A DNA stretch of 12,285 bases from Chloroflexota bacterium. GTDB lineage: Bacteria; Chloroflexota; Anaerolineae; Caldilineales; Caldilineaceae. Position numbers and translations under genes: made by a program. Shown piece by piece: positions 1 through 7,443 of this stretch; position 1 is the stretch's first letter; every line of letters starts with the position of its first letter. The stretch is from contig JACQGT010000420.1 of NCBI GenBank assembly GCA_016199425.1, forward strand, positions 1 to 12,285, read 5' to 3'. Below the pieces are notes generated by a model. It did not search any database. It was not told the origin of the DNA and was given only the letters and a program-made list of their open reading frames with translations.

Positions 1-663
1 CGCGCCCAGCGCGGCGAATTTCTGGGGTTCGCGCAGAAACTCGACGATCTCCTGCAATTCTTGCTTGGCCTCGTCGGAACCGGCCACATCCTCGAAAGTG
101 ATGGTGGGGCGATCGGCTTCATCCAGCTTGCGCGCCCGGCTGCGGCCAAACTGCATGGCCCGATTCTGTCCCGCGCCCCCAGTTTGCCGCATAATAAAAA
201 TGAAGAAGCCGAAGATGAGCAGCATAGGCAAGAGCATCACCAACCAGCTAAAAATTGTGCTGCTATTGGAGGGCTTCTCTACCGAAATGGGCAGGTTGGC
301 AAGCTGGGCTTCTGTGACGCCAAAAGCTGAGAGGGAATCCAAGAGACTCACTCCGCTTTCCTTGCGGCTTTGCAGCCGCTTAGAGTTATTGAGAGTGACG
401 ATCACTTCGTCGCCCTGAACAACGATCTTCTTGACCTGGTTGGTCTGGATCGCCTCGGCCATCCCATTCAGTCCGATTACGTCGTCCGGGTTGACCTGGG
501 GATTGGCCAACATGCGGTAGCCAAAAAAGATGACGACCGCAATGATAATCCATATCCAACTGCGGTTGAACGCCTGGCGAAAACGATCGTTGGGATCCGG
601 ATTGTTCTGATTTTTGTCCCCGTTGCGCGGGGGCGTCTGCTGCGGCTTCTGGTTCTCTGTCAT
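1..663 (-). CDS. ftsH: ATP-dependent zinc metalloprotease FtsH, N-terminal 221 residues (cut by window edge)
   Basis: Membrane-anchored AAA+ protease that degrades misfolded and regulatory membrane and cytosolic proteins. The window holds only the first 221 codons; the frame is still open at base 1. Seen in the translation: a short polar N-terminus rich in Gln, Asn and Pro, a first membrane segment at about residues 36-52 (WIWIIIAVVIFFGYRML), an extracytoplasmic FtsH_ext-like domain (about 53-136), a second membrane segment at about 137-157, a Gly-rich linker with the typical MRQTGGAGQNRAMQFGRSRA stretch, and the start of the AAA domain (TFEDVAGSDEAKQEL, from about 189). The Walker, SRH and HEXXH motifs lie outside the window. 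The ATG at 661-663 is the only sensible start; the preceding GGTAGAGAACCTT is at best a weak ribosome site. It lies 110 bp downstream of the HAD-like gene on the same strand, so cotranscription is possible. Family assignment is very secure. Confidence 0.96.
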   Translation of the reverse strand, partial: MTENQKPQQTPPRNGDKNQNNPDPNDRFRQAFNRSWIWIIIAVVIFFGYRMLANPQVNPDDVIGLNGMAEAIQTNQVKKIVVQGDEVIVTLNNSKRLQSRKESGVSLLDSLSAFGVTEAQLANLPISVEKPSNSSTIFSWLVMLLPMLLIFGFFIFIMRQTGGAGQNRAMQFGRSRARKLDEADRPTITFEDVAGSDEAKQELQEIVEFLREPQKFAALGA

Positions 664-773
664 AAGGTTCTCTACCAACTGTCTGCTCAAGAGAAGGCGA
701 CGGCTCACGATGCAATGCCATACGCTCTCAATGCTACATGCGACGACCTCTGCGGTCAGTAAGCTAAACAGGA

Positions 774-1970
774 TTATCCCAGAGCAGCCAGCGCGCCAGC
801 AATGCTGACGCCGACGGCGTGGGTCTGCGCCCGGTGGATGGGTGGGTGGTCGCGCAGGGATGGGTGATTCGGCGCAGAGGCCTCGTCTGGTTTGTCGCTC
901 AGGCAGATGACCAGACAGCCCCGCTCGCGCAGCCAAAGACCGGCTTCCCGCACTTCCTGGGTAATGGTGATCTCCCGATTCAGCCGTTCTTCTCCGGGCA
1001 CATCATCGGGCAGATTGTTCATATGTTCCAGTGTCGCCAGAAACTCCTGACGGCGGAAGCTCTTGAAGGGGGTCGGGTCGCCCGCCTGCACACTGGTATG
1101 TACAGCCGTGTGGGCCTGGCGCATGGCCTCGCTCACACGCTCGCCGCCCACAATGCAGGTCTCTACATAGCGCACGAATTGAGGAAAGGTCTCGATGTCC
1201 CCGTTGTCGATAGAGGCCAGCAGGTCTACGCAGTCGATGGCCCCGTTGTTGAGGACCAGACACATATAGGCCAGATAGTCCTGGTTGTCCTGGGTGACGT
1301 GATGATATTTGCTGCGGTTGAGGCGGTCGTAATGGGTCTCGAAGAGTTTGGCGTCAAAATCATCGCCCAGCACATTGACGACCGTGCGGTAGAGGCCCTT
1401 CAGCCGGGCGCTGTCGATGGCCCGGTCGTTGCGCCCGCGTGCACCGATGGCGGTCTTGTCCATATCCACCACCGCGACGGTGTTTTTGTCCATCTTCAGG
1501 CCGTTGCTCTTTTCCAGCGCCAGCCAATCGGCAATGCTCGACCAGCGGTTGGCAGAGAAGATGCCTGTCGTCTCGTCTTTGGAGTGCCACGCTTCCTGAT
1601 CGGCCTTTTCGCCGCCAATAAAGCAACTTCCGGGCAGTTGGCTCAATCTGGCCAGGTTCTGATAGGCTTTGCCGTCGCCGGAAAGCGTATCGCCGATAAA
1701 GAGCAGCTCGCCCACTTCGGCGCGGCGCAGGGCCTGTGCTCGCTCAAATATCCACATCGCCACCTGGGCATAGGCGTCGTCGAGTTTGCGCGGAATCCCA
1801 TCGATGTTCAAGCTCAATTGAACCCGGGCCGATTTCAGCCCCTTCAGCCGCCGCTCCACCGGCTCCAGATTCCGGTAGACAACCCAATCGTCGAAGAGAT
1901 CGCTCATCGCGGCCAGGCCGAAATTCTCCAGCACGAGGGGATAACTCTGGATGGTTTTGACTTGATCCAT
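774..1970 (-). CDS. HAD-like hydrolase superfamily protein of unknown function
   Basis: A soluble protein of about 398 residues with no signal peptide or membrane segment. Residues 165-173 (VAVVDMDKT) look like HAD motif I (DxDxT, nucleophile Asp169), and LVICLSDKPDEAS near the C-terminus (about 353-365) looks like motif II (Ser358) followed by a Lys. A third HAD-like signature, LLFIGDTLSGDG (about 89-100), resembles the Mg-binding motif IV but stands before motif I instead of after it, so the order is unusual. I do not recognise a named family or substrate. I chose the ATG at 1970 because GGAG precedes it by 11 bases; an in-frame ATG at 1991 would add seven residues but lacks any ribosome site. 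A TATAAT box lies at 2016-2021 on the same strand. The gene sits upstream of ftsH in the same direction. Confidence 0.72.
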   Translation of the reverse strand: MDQVKTIQSYPLVLENFGLAAMSDLFDDWVVYRNLEPVERRLKGLKSARVQLSLNIDGIPRKLDDAYAQVAMWIFERAQALRRAEVGELLFIGDTLSGDGKAYQNLARLSQLPGSCFIGGEKADQEAWHSKDETTGIFSANRWSSIADWLALEKSNGLKMDKNTVAVVDMDKTAIGARGRNDRAIDSARLKGLYRTVVNVLGDDFDAKLFETHYDRLNRSKYHHVTQDNQDYLAYMCLVLNNGAIDCVDLLASIDNGDIETFPQFVRYVETCIVGGERVSEAMRQAHTAVHTSVQAGDPTPFKSFRRQEFLATLEHMNNLPDDVPGEERLNREITITQEVREAGLWLRERGCLVICLSDKPDEASAPNHPSLRDHPPIHRAQTHAVGVSIAGALAALG

Positions 1971-2015
1971 AAGGGTAGCTTCTCCGTCCATCGCAGTTTT
2001 GAGACACTTCGACCT

Positions 2016-2021
2016 ATTATA
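2016..2021 (-). promoter_or_regulatory. Extended -10 box upstream of the HAD-like gene
   Basis: Read on the minus strand, TATAAT is preceded by TGG (TGGTATAAT), a consensus extended -10. No good -35 hexamer stands 16-18 bases upstream. Transcription would begin near 2009, giving a leader of about 39 bases to the ATG at 1970. It overlaps the 3' end of the decayed winged-helix remnant. Confidence 0.5.
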
Positions 2022-2280
2022 CCAGATGTGACGGGAAGAAGCATACGCGGGGGGAAGTGCGTGAAGGGAGGAAGGGGTGAGGGGGTGAAACAGTTACTCG
2101 ACATACGCGCAAACGATAGCCGATAGCGGGTAATGCTTGCAGATCGAAGTGCTGGTCGTTTTTTTCACCGATTTTGTCGCGGATACGGCGTACACAGTTT
2201 GCCACCAGATTGCGGTTGCCGGTCTCCGGCTCGCAATGCCAGACGTTTGCCAGCAGTTCGTCGTAGGTGACAACCTCGCC
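2017..2280 (-). pseudogene. Remnant: C-terminal part of an OmpR-type winged-helix regulator
   Basis: Translated on the minus strand from 2280, the frame reads GEVVTYDELLANVW, then CEPETGNRNLVANCVRRIRD and KIGEKNDQHFDLQALPAIGY, then RLRV. This matches the pattern of the Trans_reg_C winged-helix DNA-binding domain: a helix ending in L-x-x-x-V-W, a recognition helix with V-x-x-x-x-R-R-I-R-x-K-I, and the wing with the conserved G-Y-R-L. The first helices of the domain and everything before them are missing; upstream of about 2281 the frame turns into Arg/Cys-rich nonsense that is the antisense of a LysM domain. No start codon or ribosome site suits it; the longest ORF calls start inside the domain at a GTG (2205) or in the antisense LysM part (2378). 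The tail after the wing (to the stop at 2017) is not recognisable. I call it a 5'-truncated remnant, not a working regulator. Confidence 0.6.
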
Positions 2281-2283
2281 GCA

Positions 2284-2420
2284 CCGTTCCGCCCGGCGAC
2301 AGCCTGAGCGCCATCGCCGCCCGTTTTGGCGTGGACGTACACTATCTGGCGAAGATCAACGCCATCTGGAACATCCACATTATCTATGTGGGCCAGGTGC
2401 TGGTCATTCCGGGGGATTGA
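2284..2420 (+). pseudogene. Remnant: single LysM domain, 5'-truncated
   Basis: The plus-strand frame from 2286 reads VPPGDSLSAIAARFGVDVHY, then LAKINAIWNIHIIYVGQVLV, then IPGD and a TGA stop at 2418-2420. This is an almost complete LysM peptidoglycan- or glycan-binding domain (PGDSL, IAxRFGV, IN, GQVLVIP are all in place). Upstream of 2284 the homology stops abruptly and the reading frame has no start, so the rest of the parent protein (usually a signal peptide, linker or catalytic domain) has been lost. Its truncation point coincides with that of the winged-helix remnant on the opposite strand, which suggests one deletion joined the two. It is probably not translated. Confidence 0.65.
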
Positions 2421-2425
2421 GTTTG

Positions 2426-2456
2426 TTGTAGGGCGGACTGCCAGTCCGCCCTACAA
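2426..2456. repeat. REP-like palindrome, copy 1
   Basis: A perfect inverted repeat with 15-bp arms around one central base: TTGTAGGGCGGACTG, C, CAGTCCGCCCTACAA. The CTA at 2451-2453 is the TAG stop of the minus-strand membrane protein gene. It also lies six bases beyond the LysM remnant's stop. Two close relatives occur at 7058 and 9038. As RNA it would fold into a strong hairpin, but no U-tract follows, so a classical intrinsic terminator is not shown. Confidence 0.9.
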
Positions 2457-3665
2457 ATTCACCCCGTACTCCTGCGCCAGCCACGCCCGCCAGCCCGCCT
2501 CGAACTCCTCTGCCGGAACGTCGAAGACCGCGGGGATGAGCGTCTGCCACGTCATCAAATGGCTCAGTTTGGCCAGGAGCACAGCCACGCGACCGGAACC
2601 GTACCTTCGGGTCGCGTATTCGAGCAGAGTAGCGGTTGCAACGGCGCTTTGCCTGATCTGTGTAAGTGATTCTTCCCTATAGTCACGCGGATTGATAGAA
2701 AGCGATACGTCTGCCAGCCGAGGCGACAGCCCAGAATGAAGAGCGGACCCCGCCTCCGCCAAAGGTTCGTAGCTGCGGCGGACCTGGGCGCGCCGGGCGG
2801 TTGCATCTGCCAACCCGCTCTCCCAGCGCAACCAAAGACGCAGCCCCTCGGACATACCAGACGACACTTGCCATTCAGAATGGAGAAGCCGCAACAGTGC
2901 AGCAGTCACGGCCTCATCGATCAGCGACGACAACAGCGCGTGCAGAAGTGCATCAGCCTCTGAAAGGTCTGCGGGAAGTGACTGGAGAGAGGGGGAGGCG
3001 ACGGTCAAAGTGCGCACGCGGCCTGTACGAAATTCTGCCAATCCCTGGGGGCCAACTACCCGCACGGCTATCTTTCCTTCTGTGGGAGGCGATACCAGAC
3101 CCAGCCAGCGACGCACCCGGCGATAGTGTTCGTCCAACTGGGGAGCGACCGCGGCGATGGTCGCCCCGTCCCGTTGCCGAAAATGGAAGATAAAGAAGTC
3201 GCTGGTCTGTTGCTGGGCGCTCCCCCAAAAGTCATCAATCGGATCGACGGGCTGCCAGCCGTGGACAGTCCGCTGAAAGAAACGGGTCTCCCGGTAGGAA
3301 AGGCCAGAATCGGCGTCGGCTACCCGCACCTGTGCCAGCGCCTGATCGCCCCGCAATTCCACCGCCAACACATCTGCCGCGCGGATGGGCAGACGATTCC
3401 CCGCGTCGCCCCCGCCGGATGAGGTAATGGCCTGGGCTATTTCGCTCTGCGCCCGGGACGAACTGCCCAACCCATTTTGCCAGCCCCACAGAGTTACAGC
3501 CGCCAGAGCCAACAGCATCAGCCCGAAGTCTGCCCAGCGCCGCCGCCTGCGCCTCTCTGTTTCTCTCTCTGTGCCGGAAGACGCCGGCCAGCTCGTCCCA
3601 TCGGCCTGGGCCCACTCATCGTCTTCCAACAAAACCTGCCACGACACCTGCATTGATTTGGCCAC
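2451..3665 (-). CDS. Single-pass membrane protein with degenerate peptidase-MA-like domain
   Basis: A protein of 404 residues. The first 45 residues are hydrophilic and end in RERRRRRRW-like basic sequence, followed by one membrane segment at about 46-62 (FGLMLLALAAVTLWGW), so the bulk should lie outside the membrane by the positive-inside rule. Residues 95-145 look like a small beta-rich domain; FFIFHFRQRDGATIAAVAPQ (157-176) onward resembles the peptidase-MA-like (gluzincin-type) domain. The second-motif region SSGMSEGLRLW (268-278) keeps its Glu, but at the place where HEXXH is expected the sequence reads HALLS (242-246), so catalysis is unlikely. The GTG at 3663-3665 is preferred because GGAG stands eight bases before it; the in-frame ATG at 3653 has none. 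The TAG stop lies inside a palindromic repeat. It is divergent from the BTAD/NB-ARC regulator. A truncated paralogue lies at 9061-9706. The domain assignment is a reading by eye and moderate. Confidence 0.75.
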   Translation of the reverse strand: MAKSMQVSWQVLLEDDEWAQADGTSWPASSGTERETERRRRRRWADFGLMLLALAAVTLWGWQNGLGSSSRAQSEIAQAITSSGGGDAGNRLPIRAADVLAVELRGDQALAQVRVADADSGLSYRETRFFQRTVHGWQPVDPIDDFWGSAQQQTSDFFIFHFRQRDGATIAAVAPQLDEHYRRVRRWLGLVSPPTEGKIAVRVVGPQGLAEFRTGRVRTLTVASPSLQSLPADLSEADALLHALLSSLIDEAVTAALLRLLHSEWQVSSGMSEGLRLWLRWESGLADATARRAQVRRSYEPLAEAGSALHSGLSPRLADVSLSINPRDYREESLTQIRQSAVATATLLEYATRRYGSGRVAVLLAKLSHLMTWQTLIPAVFDVPAEEFEAGWRAWLAQEYGVNL

Positions 3666-3705
3666 GAGGGATTCTCCAAACTTGCTATCGCTTTGCGCCA
3701 GCTTG

Positions 3706-3714
3706 TGCTATACT
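3706..3714 (+). promoter_or_regulatory. Putative extended -10 box of the BTAD/NB-ARC regulator gene
   Basis: TGCTATACT fits an extended -10 (TGnTATACT). The nearest -35-like hexamer, TTGCTA at 3682-3687, is 21 bases away, which is too far for a standard spacer. Transcription would begin near 3721, 66 bases before the chosen ATG. A closely similar TGCTATAAT lies before the gene at 7497. Confidence 0.4.
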
Positions 3715-3786
3715 CCACTCTATCCAACCCGCGTCCATCACCGTCTGCGCCAGCGTTACAAAAACGTGCTTTGCGTCCGAACTTCT

Positions 3787-6700
3787 ATGTTCACCATCCA
3801 ATTGCTCGGCCAATTTGAGATGAAAGTGGACGGAGAGAGATTGAGCCTGCCCACTCGCTCTGCCGAAAGCCTGGCTGCCTGGCTGCTGATCCACCCGGAG
3901 GTAGCCCACCGCCGCGAAAAGCTGGCCGGTATCCTCTGGCCGGACTCCAGCGAAGGGAACGCGCGCAACAATCTGCGCCACGCCCTCTGGCAGTTGCGCA
4001 AATCGATCCCCGACAATTTTGTGGCAACAGACCGCATGACCATCCGTTGGCAGGCTGCTGCTCCCTATCGTCTGGATGTAGCTGTTTTTCTGGCTGGGGC
4101 CGGGAAGGAAGCCACGCGGGAGGAGTTGGAAGCGGCAGCCATTGCCTATTCAGGCGATCTGCTGCCCGGTTTCTACGACGAGTGGATCGGGTGGGAGCGG
4201 GAACGGCTGCGCGCCCTCTACGAAGAGTGTATGGCCCGGCTGTTGGAAAAATTGCTGGCGGCAGGCAGTTGGCGGGAGACGGTAAGCTGGGCCGAACGCT
4301 GGATCGCCCAGGGACAGACGCCCGAACCGGCCTACCGGGCGCTGATGGCTGCCCACGCCAGGCTGGGCGATCTGGCAGCAGTCGTCAGCACCTACGAACG
4401 CTGTCTCCTCGCCCTGGAGACGGAGTTGGGTGTCTCGCCCTCAGCCGAAACGACCGCGCTGTACGAGCAGATTCGCGACGGGAAGTTTGGCATTGAGAAT
4501 TGGAGCGACTACTCCCAGAGAAGCGCGCCCGGCTTCTCCGAGATTCGCTCCAATCTGCCCGCACAAACGACCCCCCTTGTGGGACGCAGCGCTGAATTGC
4601 GCGTATTGGCCGGGTGGCTGGCCGATCCCCAACGCCGGCTGGTGACGATTCTGGGCGCGGGGGGGATGGGCAAAACCCGGCTGGCGCTGGCGGCTGCCGA
4701 AGCGCAGATCCCACACTTTGCCGACGGCGTATTCTTTGTGCCCCTGGCTGGGATAACCGATCCACCGGCCATTGTGCCGGCCATCGCCACGGCTCTCGGT
4801 CTTTCTTTACAGGAGACATCACGCCCGCCCCGCCAGCAACTCCTCGAAGCCCTGCGCCGCCGCCGTCTGCTCCTCCTCCTGGACAATTTCGAGCATCTGC
4901 TGGATGCGACTGCACTGCTTGTGGAAATCCTGGAAGCCGCGCCGAAGGTGCGGATACTCGTGACCAGTCGAGAACGGCTGCGTCTCAACGCCGAGACACT
5001 CCTGTACTTGCACGGGCTGGACATCCCTGCACCCGACGTGGATGCTACAGCAGCCATCGCCCATAGCGCAGTCGAACTTTTTGCGCAAAACGCCCAACGC
5101 GTCCAGCATAATTTCGCTGCGGAGGAGGGCTTGGCGGCCATCGTCAATATCTGCCGGTTGGTAGAGGGAATGCCTTTGGGAATTCTTCTGGCCGCCAGTT
5201 GGATGGACATTTTGACGCCGGCCGAGATTGCCAGGGAGATCGGGCAGAGTCTTGACTTTCTGCAGGCCGACCTGGCCGATCTCAATCCACGCCACCGCAG
5301 CCTGCGCGGTGTTTTCGAGCAAAGCTGGCAGCGGCTGGCCGATCCCGAACGTTCCGTCTTTGCCGCGCTTGCTGTCTTTCGCAGTGCGATCCCCCGCCCG
5401 GCCGCCGAAGCCATCACCGGCGCATCCCTGACCACACTGCTGACGCTGGTCAACCGCTCTCTGCTGCAAAAGACAGCCATGGGCTACTTTCAGATGCACG
5501 AACTGATGCGCCAATACGCGGCCGAGCGTCTGGCCGCCACCCCTGATCGGGAACGCGAGGTCCACGCGCGCCACGCTGCCTTCTATGCAGCGTTTATGGC
5601 AGAAGCGGCTCCCGCCTTGCGCGGGGCAAATCCAGACCAACTGAAGGCAGTCGAAGTTGCGGTGGAGAATGTGCGCGCTGCATGGCAGTGGGCCAGCGCG
5701 CACAAAGAGACCCATCTGCTGGATCAAATGGTGGACTGGCTGTCAGAGTTTGCAGAACTGCACGGGCGATCGGCTGAGGCGCGGGCCGACTTTGCGCTGA
5801 CAGCAGAGCTGCTTGCGGACGACCCAAGCACATTCTCGACACGAATCCGCGTTCTGACTCACCTGGTCACAATGTCCAGGCTGCAAGGGGAGGCGGAGTT
5901 CTCCCGACAAACTCTACAAATGACGCTCGATTTGCTGGAGGGACAGACCGGCCAGGACCAATCTCTGGAATTCCATCGGGCGATTCTGCTCTACGTTTCC
6001 GGTCTCAGTTTGTTTGGCTCGGACCGACAAACAGCGCATCGCCGCTACACAGAAGCACTCGCCATTTTTCGCGCCTACCAGAACCCGTTCTGGATCGCGC
6101 GGGCACTCTTGGCCGTGGGTTGGGCGGTGCGCCACACGAACTACCAGGAATTGGAAAGCGTGCTCGACGAGTGCATCGCGCTCTGTCGTTTGCGCACAGA
6201 CCTGGGCCATCTATTGGGCGCGCAGGAATTGTTGGGCCTGGCCGCGCTGGGGCAAGGGCGGCTGGCGGAGGCCGAAGAACATTTGGCCGAAGCATTGGCA
6301 ACTGCTCAACGCATTTCCAGTCCACGAGCCCTTGCCCGAGCCCGGCGCAGTTTCGGCGTCCTTTTGATTCTGAGCGGGCATTTTGCAGAGGGGGACGCAT
6401 ATCTGGTTAGGGCGACCACAGGCTACGACGAAATCGGGGATCGGGATGGAAAGGTCTTTGTCACAACCTGGCAGGCCTTTGTCCGGTTACATCAGGGCGG
6501 CTACAGCGAAACCGCGGCTCTGGCCGGAGAGGGAATCGCGCAGGCGCGGGCCTGGAATCATCGGGGGATGATTGCCAATGGGTTGCTTGTGATGGGTCAG
6601 GCACGGCTGGCGCAGAACGAGTACGCTGGAGCGGAAAAGTTATTGGAAGAGTGCGTTGCCCATTACGAAGCGTTGCAGCAGGGCCACGAACTCGCCATCG

Positions 6701-7062
6701 CCCTGGCGACGCTTGCCTACGCGCAACGCAGACTGGGCAACAGCCGCGGGGCAATTGCAACGGTCAACCGGGCCATGCAGCTTATCACTGCCCAGGCCTT
6801 CTTCCCGCGAGCTGTCGCTCTGCCGGTGTTGGCGCTACTGCTCGTTGATCGCGCCGAAAACGAACTGGCCGTCGAAATCCACGCGCTCACACAAACATAC
6901 CCCTACATCGCCAACTCCCGCTGGTTCTACGATGTAGCGGGGAAAGAAGTGGAGGCTATCGCCGCTACACAGCCCCCGAATGCGCGGGCGGCGGCGGAAG
7001 AACGCGGCCGGGCGCGGGAGTTGCAGACGACGACGGCTGAACTGCTGGAATTACTTTCGTAG
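3787..7062 (+). CDS. SARP/AfsR-like transcriptional regulator: winged helix, BTAD, NB-ARC ATPase, TPR-like C-terminus
   Basis: A 1091-residue cytoplasmic STAND-type regulator. Domains in order: a winged-helix DNA-binding domain at about 1-95, opening MFTIQLLGQFEMKVDGERLS with the typical LAGILWPDSSEGNARNNLRH; a bacterial transcriptional activation domain at about 97-232; an NB-ARC nucleotide-binding module with Walker A GAGGMGKT (290-297), Walker B LLLLLDNFEH (361-370), the TSRER motif (393-397), GMPLGILLAA (461-470) and an MHD-like MHE (570-572); then about 500 residues of Ala/Leu-rich helical repeats of TPR type. Family knowledge: the repeats sense a signal or partner, and NTP binding opens the regulator. 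I start at the ATG at 3787 because the SARP fold begins there; the frame is open back to 3385, but that stretch is antisense to the membrane protein gene. No ribosome site is evident. The stop TAG lies in palindrome copy 2. Target genes are unknown; the divergent membrane protein is a candidate. Confidence 0.9.
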   Translation: MFTIQLLGQFEMKVDGERLSLPTRSAESLAAWLLIHPEVAHRREKLAGILWPDSSEGNARNNLRHALWQLRKSIPDNFVATDRMTIRWQAAAPYRLDVAVFLAGAGKEATREELEAAAIAYSGDLLPGFYDEWIGWERERLRALYEECMARLLEKLLAAGSWRETVSWAERWIAQGQTPEPAYRALMAAHARLGDLAAVVSTYERCLLALETELGVSPSAETTALYEQIRDGKFGIENWSDYSQRSAPGFSEIRSNLPAQTTPLVGRSAELRVLAGWLADPQRRLVTILGAGGMGKTRLALAAAEAQIPHFADGVFFVPLAGITDPPAIVPAIATALGLSLQETSRPPRQQLLEALRRRRLLLLLDNFEHLLDATALLVEILEAAPKVRILVTSRERLRLNAETLLYLHGLDIPAPDVDATAAIAHSAVELFAQNAQRVQHNFAAEEGLAAIVNICRLVEGMPLGILLAASWMDILTPAEIAREIGQSLDFLQADLADLNPRHRSLRGVFEQSWQRLADPERSVFAALAVFRSAIPRPAAEAITGASLTTLLTLVNRSLLQKTAMGYFQMHELMRQYAAERLAATPDREREVHARHAAFYAAFMAEAAPALRGANPDQLKAVEVAVENVRAAWQWASAHKETHLLDQMVDWLSEFAELHGRSAEARADFALTAELLADDPSTFSTRIRVLTHLVTMSRLQGEAEFSRQTLQMTLDLLEGQTGQDQSLEFHRAILLYVSGLSLFGSDRQTAHRRYTEALAIFRAYQNPFWIARALLAVGWAVRHTNYQELESVLDECIALCRLRTDLGHLLGAQELLGLAALGQGRLAEAEEHLAEALATAQRISSPRALARARRSFGVLLILSGHFAEGDAYLVRATTGYDEIGDRDGKVFVTTWQAFVRLHQGGYSETAALAGEGIAQARAWNHRGMIANGLLVMGQARLAQNEYAGAEKLLEECVAHYEALQQGHELAIALATLAYAQRRLGNSRGAIATVNRAMQLITAQAFFPRAVALPVLALLLVDRAENELAVEIHALTQTYPYIANSRWFYDVAGKEVEAIAATQPPNARAAAEERGRARELQTTTAELLELLS

Positions 7063-7086
7063 GGCGGGCTGGCAGTCCGCCCTACG
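7058..7086. repeat. REP-like palindrome, copy 2
   Basis: Inverted repeat with 14-bp arms around one base: CGTAGGGCGGGCTG, G, CAGTCCGCCCTACG. The arms differ at one position that would still pair as G-U in RNA. The TAG at 7060-7062 is the in-frame stop codon of the 1091-residue regulator. It may act as a 3'-end hairpin. Confidence 0.88.
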
Positions 7087-7100
7087 GCTGACGGATGTCT

Positions 7101-7403
7101 GGGAGAGCGTTTCGGGTTGGGGGACAAGTCTACTACCGGTGGGACAGTCCAATACATCCGCAAAAGAGGCAAAATAGAGCTTTTGGCGTGCCCATAATCA
7201 AACCGGTGATTATGGGCAACGTGAAGAATCGACTGGATTTCATGGGTTATCAGCCGGTTCAAACCTGCCCTGCCCCTATATCTAGGGCAGAAGCCGAAAG
7301 AATAACCAGATATGGCATTGGCTAGGAAGTCTGTCCGGCGAATCCCGAGAAAACCAGCCTGGATTATGGGACGAAGCGTTTGTCCCCAACTTGAAACGCT
7401 CCC
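7101..7403. mobile_element. MITE-like non-coding element with terminal inverted repeats and 6-bp target duplication
   Basis: The left end reads GGGAGAGCGTTTCGGGTTGG followed by GGGACAA; the right end, reverse-complemented, reads GGGAGCGTTTCAAGTTGGGG followed by ACAAA. These pair over about 27 bases with two small gaps and two mismatches. ATGTCT stands immediately outside both ends (7095-7100 and 7404-7409), as expected of a target-site duplication. The 303 bp between hold no credible ORF, so movement would need a transposase supplied elsewhere. I cannot name the parent insertion-sequence family. It fills most of the 434-bp gap between the regulator and the PD-(D/E)XK gene. Confidence 0.65.
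7189..7218. repeat. Perfect 12-bp hairpin inside the MITE-like element
   Basis: TGCCCATAATCA, loop AACCGG, TGATTATGGGCA. The two arms are perfectly complementary over 12 bp with a six-base loop. No T-run follows, so it is not a classical terminator. Part of the motif (GATTATGGG) recurs near the right end of the element at about 7362-7370. Confidence 0.75.
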
Positions 7404-7434
7404 ATGTCTGGATGCCGTCGCCTCCCGTCTTCTG

Positions 7435-7443
7435 TGCTATAAT
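7435..7443 (+). promoter_or_regulatory. Putative extended -10 box for the AAA/PD-(D/E)XK gene
   Basis: TGCTATAAT is a perfect extended -10, 53 bases before the ATG at 7497. No convincing -35 hexamer stands 16-18 bases upstream. It lies 32 bases beyond the right end of the MITE-like element, so it is not part of that element. An AGGA ribosome site precedes the start codon. Confidence 0.5.

Noticed and set aside
819..2126. A 435-codon open frame on the plus strand
   Set aside because: It is antisense to the HAD-like gene across nearly its whole length, has no recognisable domain, and reflects high-GC codon bias on the other strand.
3385..3786. A 134-residue N-terminal extension of the regulator
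   Set aside because: It lies antisense to the membrane protein gene and lacks family similarity; the SARP winged helix begins exactly at the ATG at 3787.
4509..5727. Long minus-strand frames (323 and 302 codons) inside the regulator gene
   Set aside because: Shadow frames with Arg/Ser/Cys-rich composition; the plus strand here encodes clear NB-ARC motifs.
7189..7218. Intrinsic terminator for the regulator gene
   Set aside because: The stem is good, but there is no T-run on either side and it sits inside the MITE-like element more than 120 bp beyond the stop codon.
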